From: an uncultured Candidatus Altimarinota bacterium
GTDB taxonomy: Bacteria > Patescibacteriota > Gracilibacteria > BD1-5 > UBA6164
Assembly: GCA_937944175.1 (NCBI GenBank)
Contig: CALDZW010000023.1
Span: forward strand, 1-5,315
Direction: 5' to 3'
DNA length: 5,315 nucleotides
Shown here: positions 1-5,315 of the stretch, piece after piece
How positions within the stretch are numbered: position 1 is the stretch's first letter
Layout: each line of letters begins with the position of its first letter
Made by a program: the position numbers and the translations under genes
The notes under the pieces: generated by a model
Seen by the model: the letters and a program-made list of their open reading frames with translations, nothing else
Told to the model about the DNA's origin: nothing
Database searches by the model: none

Positions 1-1284
1 TCTATATCAATCACAAAGTGGACAATCCATATCTACAATATAGTCGTCATAATGTCATTTTTCTGCTCATCAGTCAAAATATCTTCTTTCAAGTGTTTTT
101 AATACTCATTCAAAACGAGAATTGTATGTCTTTTTTTCTCAATACTCATTTGTGAATTTTACAGTATACGATTTGCTCCCTGTTCAATTGAGAATAAGAT
201 TTTTTTGTTTCTTCGGAAGTAGTCAAAAATTAGTATTTAGTTCTATTTTATATGAAAGTGATAATTCTTTTAGTAATGCAAAGAAGTAATCTCATCAAAA
301 TCATGGAGCAATCACCGCTCATTCAAGAAGGGTAAGGTGAGGATTAATAATTTTCTCTTCTAGAAATGTCTTTTTGACACCAAGTCAATGACATTCTTGG
401 CAGGCTCAACTATGTGAATTGAATGAAAAGCTTGAAATAGTAAGCTCTTCAGGAATATGATTACATTTTGAACAGATAAATACATTAGAAAAACTCTTTT
501 TCTCAGACTCTTCATTTCATATCAATACAATATTGAGTTGTCATTTTCATATTTTTAATGCAAGAATTAAAGAATCTTTAAGCCTTTTTGTCTGATTACT
601 TATCTCATCATCATATATATCAACTACTAATCTGTCTACAACGATACGTATATTTTCAAAAACAAATTTTTGTTTTTTTGAGACATCTTCAAAATTATCA
701 TTGATAGTCAAGAGTACTCCATCAACACTAAAACGAATAAATCATAATTCTAATACCTTTTTTTTGACTTCTTCAAGAGAAAAAATTGGATCTTTATTAT
801 TAAGAGTCTCAATATGTATTGGAGACTCAATCATGAATTTTTCTCCTTTTTCTCTTGATCAGATATGATCAATAATATCTTGAAGTGTATCTTTTTTCAC
901 AATTGTATCACACTTAACACATCTTCTCAATCATATGTTCAAAAACAGAAGTTTATAATAATCATAAATTTCAGTAATGGTTCCCACTGTAGAACGCGGA
1001 TTTTTACTTGTCGTTTTTTGATCAATTGAAATAGTAGGAGAGAGTCACTTTATCTCATCAACAAGAGCCTCTTCTTTCATTCAACCAATGAACATACGCG
1101 CGTAACTCGACAAGCTCTCTAAATATTTTTGCTGTCCAACATTATAGATAGTATTAAAAGCGAGAGAAGATTTTCAAGATCAAGAAACTCCAGTAATAAC
1201 GGTCATTTTATTTTTTGGAATTTTCACATCTACATTCTTCAGATTATGTGTATTTGCTCAGTATACTTCTATGAAATCTGACAT
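1..1284 (-). CDS. uvrA: UvrA, excinuclease ABC subunit A (N-terminal part, cut by the window edge)
   Basis: UvrA is the damage-recognising ATPase of nucleotide excision repair; it loads UvrB onto DNA lesions. The visible 428 codons start at ATG 1284 (MSDFIEVYGANTHNLKNV) and run off the left edge; the family is about 940 residues. Seen in order: Walker A GVSGSGKSS (residues 32-40), QQKYLESLSSYARMF (51-65), the UvrA signature SKNPRSTVGTITEIYDY (93-109), one zinc-type pair CSKC (271-274) with its partner GACQECHGLG (293-302), FEGVLKTLERRY (near 393), and CPLCDG (421-426) at the edge. The collinearity with E. coli UvrA is very clear. About 25 of 33 glycines are TGA, including two in Walker A, so the gene is unreadable with the standard code. 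There is no Shine-Dalgarno sequence. It lies downstream of the comFC unit on the same strand but is separated from it by a terminator, so it probably has its own promoter. Confidence 0.97.
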
Positions 1285-1313
1285 CTATTATAGTTGAGAA
1301 ATTAATACAAATC

Positions 1314-1319
1314 ATTATA
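1314..1319 (-). promoter_or_regulatory. Possible -10 box for uvrA
   Basis: On the minus strand TATAAT lies 29 bases ahead of the uvrA ATG, which would give a short leader of roughly 20 bases. No good -35 is visible at 16-18 bases; that stretch lies inside the T-rich terminator arm. A second TATAAT (1287-1292) sits only 2 bases before the ATG and is too close to serve. Both copies occur in an AACTATAAT context. This is a weak call based on position and one hexamer, in very AT-rich DNA where TATAAT is common by chance. Confidence 0.3.
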
Positions 1320-1330
1320 GTTAATAAATG

Positions 1331-1365
1331 AAAAAAATAAACCAAAATATTTGGTTTATTTTTTT
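1331..1365 (-). terminator. Intrinsic terminator after comFC and the Cys-rich gene
   Basis: A perfect 16-bp inverted repeat (1331-1346 with 1350-1365) has a 3-base loop. The stem is A/T-rich with a GG/CC pair in its upper part and ends in T-runs on both strands. It begins 8 bases after the stop of the Cys-rich gene, so it most likely ends the minus-strand comFC transcript. It separates that transcript from uvrA downstream. The repeat is symmetric and could stop transcription from either side, but no plus-strand gene ends here. Confidence 0.82.
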
Positions 1366-1373
1366 GTACAATA

Positions 1374-1553
1374 CTACATATAATCCTTAACACCACACCA
1401 GTCCTCACATGGAGCAGATCAACACTTCCTACATGCTCATGATGCATTACATATTGCTAAAATATTACTACAAACTCATTGATCTGTTCAAATTTGTGGT
1501 CATCTATTTACTCAATCTAATCCATTGTGTTTTTTTTCTGGATTCATAAACAT
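1374..1553 (-). CDS. Small Cys-rich protein of unknown function (59 residues)
   Basis: I do not recognise this protein. The frame is open only with TGA as glycine: it contains six TGA codons and no TAA or TAG before its TAG at 1374-1376. The ATG (1553-1551) directly follows the comFC stop TAA (1556-1554), in the same frame, and a strong terminator starts 8 bases after its own stop, so it fills the gap between the two exactly. The N-terminal half is polar and Gly/Asn-rich. The C-terminal half has six cysteines (C28, C35, C41, C44, C49, C53; spacing C-x6-C-x5-C-x2-C-x4-C-x3-C), including a CRKCG knuckle. There is no signal peptide or membrane segment. Such a pattern suits a small metal-binding or disulfide-rich domain, but that is inference. 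It could also be a readthrough extension of ComFC. Translation is probably coupled to comFC. Confidence 0.72.
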
Positions 1554-2297
1554 TTAATTACTAGCTAAAGTGACTCCAATGACTTGATGTGATCATGTCA
1601 TTTTGAGGAGTTTTGCAATTTCATTGAGAGTCGTTCCTGAGGAGATAACATCATCAATGAGAATTACTGTTTTCTTATCAATCATGTGTTTCTTCTTTTG
1701 TTTAATAGAAAAAACATTTGAAAGATTTGAAAGACGTTGTTCTTGAGAAAGTTTTGATTGCTGTTTTGTATATATTTTTCTCTCAAGAATATTATCTATA
1801 TAATTAATATTTATTAATTGTCAAACTCTTTTTGCTAAAATCTCACTTTGATTAAAACCTCTCATTAACTTTCTTGTCCAGTGAAGAGGAACTGGAAGGA
1901 TAATGATGTCAGACTCTTGAATATTATTATCTCTAATGTACTCTCTTACTAATACTGATACTTTTTGAGAGAGTTCAACTCAGATATCTTTTTTTCATCT
2001 AAATTTGAAGTGAGTAATGAGCTTCTTTATATATGGATGAGAATACTGTGTCAAAACAATACATCTATCCATATACAGCTTTGCATTATTAAAATTCTTT
2101 CATTGGTATAGCTTATTATCAATCAAGCATTTCTTATGAATAGCAAAAAAACCTGATTTTTTTTTGCATACATAACAGAATCATTCGTAGTTGTTACATT
2201 GAGAATAACAATCATCACACAAAAATTTTCATTTTTTCTTACATCAGTAGCATATTTTAGGTGATAAAAGGTCTTTTAGCAATGAAAATAAAGTCAT
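1554..2297 (-). CDS. comFC: ComF-family phosphoribosyltransferase-like protein (ComFC)
   Basis: ComFC proteins combine an N-terminal zinc-finger-like segment with a type I phosphoribosyltransferase fold. In naturally transformable bacteria they are needed for uptake or handling of incoming single-stranded DNA; the reaction is not firmly settled. The 247-residue product has cysteine pairs CYGC (16-19), CDDC (27-30) and CYVC (41-44), consistent with zinc binding. It then has the family motif PVPLHWTRKLMRGFNQSE (ending near residue 152) and the PRPP-binding loop VILIDDVISSGTT (211-223) with the acidic DD pair. The length is normal for the family. The start ATG 2297 gives the expected short lead to the first CxxC. 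There is no Shine-Dalgarno sequence, and a TATAAT lies about 14 bases upstream, so the leader may be very short. Eight of twelve glycines are TGA; the stop is TAA, the only one in the window. It is followed directly by the Cys-rich gene and is divergent from the helix-hairpin-helix gene. Confidence 0.93.
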
Positions 2298-2306
2298 AGA
2301 AAAGTA

Positions 2307-2335
2307 TTGACATTATATAATATAATACATATAAT
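2307..2335 (+). promoter_or_regulatory. Consensus sigma-70-type promoter for the helix-hairpin-helix gene
   Basis: TTGACA (2307-2312), a 17-base spacer (2313-2329) and TATAAT (2330-2335) match the bacterial housekeeping promoter consensus at all twelve positions with ideal spacing. Transcription would begin near 2342 and give a leader of about 42 bases to the ATG at 2384. The surrounding DNA is very A/T-rich, so the TATAAT alone means little, but the exact TTGACA at 17 bases is much less likely by chance. Position in the divergent gap supports the call. Confidence 0.8.
2312..2317 (-). promoter_or_regulatory. Possible -10 box for the comFC unit
   Basis: On the minus strand TATAAT occupies 2317-2312, inside the spacer of the opposite promoter and sharing one base with its -35 box. 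Its distance to the comFC ATG (2297) would leave a leader of only about 7 bases. No convincing -35 is seen. If used, the two divergent promoters overlap and would compete for polymerase. Confidence 0.35.
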
Positions 2336-2383
2336 ATTTTTATTGTGATTCTTTAATATTTTTTATAACTAATAGTATATATT

Positions 2384-3235
2384 ATGAAAATAATAGCAAT
2401 CATTTTTCTTTTTCTTATATCTGCTGTATGGTACATACTCTGATGGAAGTACATTCAATTTTGAGAAGAAAATCTATTAAGTTCTTGGAATTTCTGATTT
2501 TCTAGAGAAGATTCTATTGTTCTTATTATTCTTGCATGACTCTTTGTTTTATGAGTATTGTTTTGAAAGCTCCTTACAAGTAAATGAACAAGTAATAATA
2601 CGCATTTCAATAATTGACATAATTGATCTACACAACAATGATTCAACTTCATTCCTGAAATAGAAGAAAACCATAATAACTCAACTTCACAAAAACAATC
2701 AATTCATTGATACAATTCAAAAGATGAAGAAGAAAGACCTCAAATACAATCAAATGATAGCAAACAAATACAACTGATTCATGATGATGATTTTGATTAC
2801 TGACCAGAATCACATGAGACTAAAGTAGAAGTAGAGAATATACTCATTGTCAATGAAAGAAAAGAAGCAAAGATAGAGGAACAATATAATATTACAGACA
2901 ACTCTACCTACATACACATAGAAAATACTGGTGATACCACTATGCTAAATGTAGCAAAAAGAATGAGAAAATGACAAAAAGATGATTTAAAAATTATTGA
3001 ATGAATTTGACCTAAGATTGAATCAATACTCAATAACTGAGGAATTATCAGTTATAGAGACTTGTCAGAAACAAATGTTTCTGATATAAAAGATCTTCTT
3101 GCAAAACAATGACCTCGATATGCTTTACACAACCCAACAACTTGGCCACGTCAAGCATACCTTGCCGATAAAAAAAAATTTGATGAATTGAGTCAATATC
3201 AAAAAACTCTCAACAAATGAGTCGAGAAAAAATAG
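2384..3235 (+). CDS. Membrane-anchored protein with acidic linker and C-terminal helix-hairpin-helix domain
   Basis: This is a 283-residue protein without a gene name I can give. Two hydrophobic segments (about residues 3-20 and 44-62) are followed by basic residues, so a cytoplasmic C-terminus is likely by the positive-inside rule. Residues about 65-195 form a polar linker, first Asn/Gln/Ser/Gly-rich and then strongly acidic (DDDFDY, EVE, KIEEQ), probably disordered. The C-terminus holds a helix-hairpin-helix: DDLKIIEGIGPKIESIL (200-216). It is followed by a conserved tail NPTTWPRQAYLA (250-261) and a Leu/Gln-rich end. This HhH-plus-TWPxQA module also occurs in other bacterial HhH proteins, including at the ends of ribosomal L21-like fusions; its ligand is unclear. 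Eighteen of twenty glycines are TGA. The start ATG 2384 lies 42 bases after a consensus promoter; there is no Shine-Dalgarno sequence. Its last codons lie inside a terminator arm. Membrane anchor plus HhH recalls ComEA, but the predicted topology differs. Confidence 0.88.
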
Positions 3236-3262
3236 AAATAGTAGATACTATTTCTATTTTTT
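3227..3262. terminator. Bidirectional terminator shared by two converging genes
   Basis: A perfect 17-bp inverted repeat (3227-3243 with 3246-3262) leaves 2 unpaired bases, or a 4-base loop if the last pair opens. Each strand ends in a T-run (seven T at 3257-3263 on the plus strand). It overlaps the 3' ends of both neighbours: the helix-hairpin-helix gene ends in the left arm and prmC in the right arm, each with AAA AAA TAG. It should stop transcription in both directions. Confidence 0.88.
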
Positions 3263-4150
3263 TATATGTCATGAGACACATCTTACAATTCAGTGCGTAT
3301 CTTTGTGCAAACAATACTCTATATTCTTTTTAGTAAAAAAAGATGTGGCATATTCTTCTTGATCAAAACCTATCTCTATAAAGAACAATATGTCTTTTAT
3401 TCAATACTTTGTAATGATTGTCTGTAATTGCATTATCAATTTTTCATACAACTCAAAACCAGTATTATTTCATCAATAAAGAGCTATTTCAGGCTCATAA
3501 GTGTACACCTCTTCATCCATATTTTTAGTATCATTTCACTTAATATATGGCAAGTTAGCAGTAATAAAAAGAGTATCTGTCCTATCTAATGAGTCATCTG
3601 TATGATCAATATAATCACACAGAAGATCTCATTTTCGTAGGACCACTTCTGAGCAGAGTTTATAGTTAATAATATTTCTTTCTGCAACAGCTAATGCAAC
3701 ATCTGATATTTCAATTAAAATAGTTGATTGAGGATTTTCAATACCTTGTTCTTGATTTTGAAGTAAAATAGACAATGCTATTGCTCAACTTCATGTTCAC
3801 ACATCAATATAAACACTCTCTCATCAGGAGTATCCTTTAAATCTCTCTAAGATTAGATCAACCATAAGTTCAGTATCGTCTCTTGGAATAAGGCATCATG
3901 AGTCAACATAAAAATCATATCAATAAAACTGTGCAGAATTAACAACATATTCAATTGGATATCAAAAATTAATTCTTTTTAAGTCATCAACTATTCATCA
4001 ATACTTTTCTTCTGTGAGGTTAAAGTATTCTTCAAGAAAAAACTCTTCTTCAGTAATTTCTAATGCTGACCTGATAACTAGATAAATATTTTTTTTTGAT
4101 ACTCAGAATTGTTCACACTTTGCAATAAGTTCTTGTTTGGAAATTTTCAT
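3254..4150 (-). CDS. prmC: PrmC (HemK), release factor glutamine methyltransferase
   Basis: PrmC uses S-adenosylmethionine to methylate the glutamine of the GGQ motif in class I release factors, which speeds peptide release. The 298-residue product has an N-terminal helical domain (about 1-75), then the linker motif YPIEYVV..AQFYGYDFYV and LIPRDDTELMVD. The SAM-binding motif YIDVGTGSGAIALS follows, with D116 and the three glycines all TGA. The catalytic loop reads ANLPYI (N199-I203) where E. coli has NPPY; Asn, Pro and Tyr are kept and the second residue is Leu. It is about 20 residues longer than E. coli PrmC. The start ATG 4150 was chosen because the N-terminal domain begins at once (MKISKQELIAKCEQFG). 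It lies 39 bases behind the permease, probably in one operon. Since UGA is sense here, RF2 should be absent and RF1 the main substrate; that is inference. The end overlaps the shared terminator. Confidence 0.93.
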
Positions 4151-4189
4151 TAAGAATTTTATCTACAGTAATTAAATATATTTTCTATA

Positions 4190-4951
4190 CTAGTTCTCAA
4201 ACTTTTTCTTTGAAAAGATAATCACTGTAAAAAATAAGATAAATCAAAAATACACTACTGAGTAAAATGTATTAAATACAAAAAAATTAAAAGAAAAATT
4301 AGAGAAGCTTCAAATTACATCTTTAGTATTTAGTGCTTCAAATGGAGGAAACAATAGTTGAAGTCATTGAGTAAAATAAATAATTACTTCATTCTTTGTT
4401 CTATTTGCAATATCAAGTAGTAATGAAAAATTATGACTAAGAAAATAAACCATTAATGCTACTAATATAGTCAGTATATTTGACATAAAAGTTGAAAGAA
4501 AAAAAACAAGAGCTAGTAAGATTTCTAATTTAAAAAAAGTAAACACAAGTGACCATACTATTAGATAATCTATGGAGATTCATTTAAGAAACAACACCGT
4601 AATAAATAGCAGTGATTGGAGAAAAGTAATAAGAAGTATTGTTCAAGTAAATCAAATAAACTTTCATAAGATAAATTCATACCTCCTAATTGGCTTTGAT
4701 AAAATCAAAAATATTGTTTTTCATTCTACTTCTTTAAATAATAATTGACTTCACACAAATAAAACTCATACCAATCCAAAAATTTCAATCATTGCCAGTC
4801 AAAAATCAACTATTACTTTTTGATCATCTCCTATAGTAAGCTTTCATAGAAGAATTGAGAAAAAAATAAAAATTGCAGCAAAAAATAGAATGAGATACAA
4901 AAATCTATTCCTTACTATTTCTCTAAATGTATTAATTGCAATATTAAACAT
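4190..4951 (-). CDS. ABC-2 type transporter permease
   Basis: This is an integral membrane subunit of an ABC exporter of the ABC-2 family; the substrate is unknown. The 253-residue protein starts with a short amphipathic stretch (NIAINTFREIVRNRFLY) typical of the family and then has about six hydrophobic segments (about 17-35, 48-71, 99-122, 129-152, 155-178, 224-246). After the second comes the family-typical cytoplasmic sequence FKEVEGKTIFLILSKPIRRY (72-91) and then EFILGK, matching the E-x-x-x-x-T-x-x-x-x-L-S-K-P-I-x-R region of NosY/NatB-like permeases. Twelve of fourteen glycines are TGA. The length is normal. The start ATG 4951 follows the fmt stop by 5 bases. A TAGG lies just upstream but is too close for a normal Shine-Dalgarno site. 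No ATPase gene lies next to it in the window, so its partner is outside or elsewhere. prmC follows 39 bases downstream. Confidence 0.87.
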
Positions 4952-4956
4952 ACAAC

Positions 4957-5315
4957 CTATATAAAATTATAGTCTAAAAAATCTTTGTTCCCATTTGTAA
5001 AGCTGAGTATATCCATACTCCTTTTTCAGGCAAGTTTTACTTTTGTCAAAATGATGGCATTTTTTTTACAAAGTACTCCAATTTCATTCTTTCAATCCTG
5101 TTCAAATTCAACAACATCTCATGGAGAGAATTCTGAATCATATTCCAAATCATGTTCTTTTACATAACATTCTTCAATACTCAGTTTATTAGTATTGAAG
5201 ATAGTATAAATTCATGGCCACAAAGTATACGCTCTATAAGTATTATAGATTTCCTGTGCTGTTTGGTTTATAAAATCGATTTGGCCATCTGATTTTTCAA
5301 TTTTTCCACAATAAG
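4957..5315 (-). CDS. fmt: Methionyl-tRNA formyltransferase, C-terminal part (cut by the window edge)
   Basis: Fmt transfers a formyl group from 10-formyltetrahydrofolate to Met-tRNAfMet so that it can start translation. Only the last 118 codons and the TAG stop are in the window; the catalytic N-terminal domain is beyond the right edge. The visible part begins with the family linker KSDGQIDFINQTAQEIYNTY, followed by RAYTLWPGIY (E. coli RAFNPWP region). It ends with the beta-barrel domain that binds tRNA: SPGDVV, IGVLCKKNAIILTKVKLAGK and RSMDILSFTNGNKDFLDY, matching the family pattern of an AGK followed by a Met and an F/L-x-N-G-type ending. Four of eight glycines are TGA, including those of WPG, SPGD and AGK. 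It is the first visible gene of a probable operon with the ABC-2 permease (5-base gap) and prmC. Its promoter is outside the window. Confidence 0.9.

Noticed and set aside
1244..1447. Minus-strand standard-code frame of 67 codons
   Set aside because: It crosses the terminator and the uvrA start, is out of frame with both the Cys-rich gene and uvrA, and shows no family features.
2313..2383. A/T-rich repeats in the divergent gap as an origin or regulatory repeat array
   Set aside because: The TATAAT-like repeats are short, irregular and explained by low-complexity promoter DNA; no iteron or DnaA-box pattern was seen.
2455..2652. Minus-strand frame of 65 codons
   Set aside because: It lies antisense inside the membrane HhH gene, which is well supported by promoter, domain and terminator.
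4151..4189. Separate promoter for prmC in the 39-base gap after the permease
   Set aside because: Only loose A/T-rich hexamers are present with no -35; cotranscription with fmt and the permease is simpler.
4364..4546. Minus-strand frame of 60 codons, hydrophobic
   Set aside because: It is an in-frame piece of the ABC-2 permease that appears separate only when TGA is treated as stop.
4985..5167. Plus-strand frame of 60 codons
   Set aside because: It is antisense to the Fmt C-terminal domain, which is clearly recognisable on the minus strand.
1..5315. Cluster of decayed pseudogenes with many in-frame stops
   Set aside because: All interruptions are TGA, none TAA or TAG, motifs are intact and gene lengths are normal; recoding explains everything.
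1..5315. UGA as tryptophan (Mycoplasma-type code) or selenocysteine
   Set aside because: TGA aligns with invariant glycines in Walker A, SAM-binding and HhH motifs; conserved Trp in TWP and WPG is TGG; such frequent use rules out selenocysteine.

Overview
The window is AT-rich and only makes sense if UGA is read as glycine (translation table 25). With the standard code almost every reading frame breaks after a few dozen codons. With UGA as Gly, the window resolves into seven contiguous genes that fill nearly all of it, and several are recognisable by conserved motifs. UGA falls exactly on invariant glycines: both inner glycines of the UvrA Walker A motif, the DxGTGSG motif of PrmC, and the GIGP hairpin of a helix-hairpin-helix domain. 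By hand count about 90 of roughly 117 glycines are UGA. This points to Candidatus Absconditabacteria (SR1) or Gracilibacteria (BD1-5/GN02), the candidate-phyla-radiation lineages known for this code. I cannot separate the two from this window.

Layout, left to right. 1-1284 (minus): N-terminal 428 codons of uvrA, running off the left edge. 1331-1365: a perfect 16-bp inverted repeat serving as terminator for the genes to its right. 1374-1553 (minus): a 59-residue, six-cysteine protein of unknown function, directly behind comFC. 1554-2297 (minus): a ComF-family phosphoribosyltransferase-like protein with a zinc-finger-like N-terminus. 2298-2383: divergent promoter region with an exact-consensus sigma-70-type promoter facing right. 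2384-3235 (plus): a membrane-anchored protein with a long acidic linker and a C-terminal helix-hairpin-helix domain. 3227-3262: a shared bidirectional terminator that also encodes the last codons of both converging genes. 3254-4150 (minus): prmC. 4190-4951 (minus): an ABC-2 type permease. 4957-5315 (minus): C-terminal part of fmt, running off the right edge.

The fmt, permease and prmC genes lie head to tail with gaps of 5 and 39 bases and probably form one transcript. It joins a translation initiation enzyme and a release-factor methylase around a membrane permease. comFC and the Cys-rich gene form a second unit. Five of the six visible stop codons are TAG and one is TAA; none is TGA. No start codon has a clear Shine-Dalgarno sequence. 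I saw no tRNA, rRNA, CRISPR array, insertion sequence or phage gene. The least explained items are the 59-residue Cys-rich protein and the membrane-anchored helix-hairpin-helix protein.
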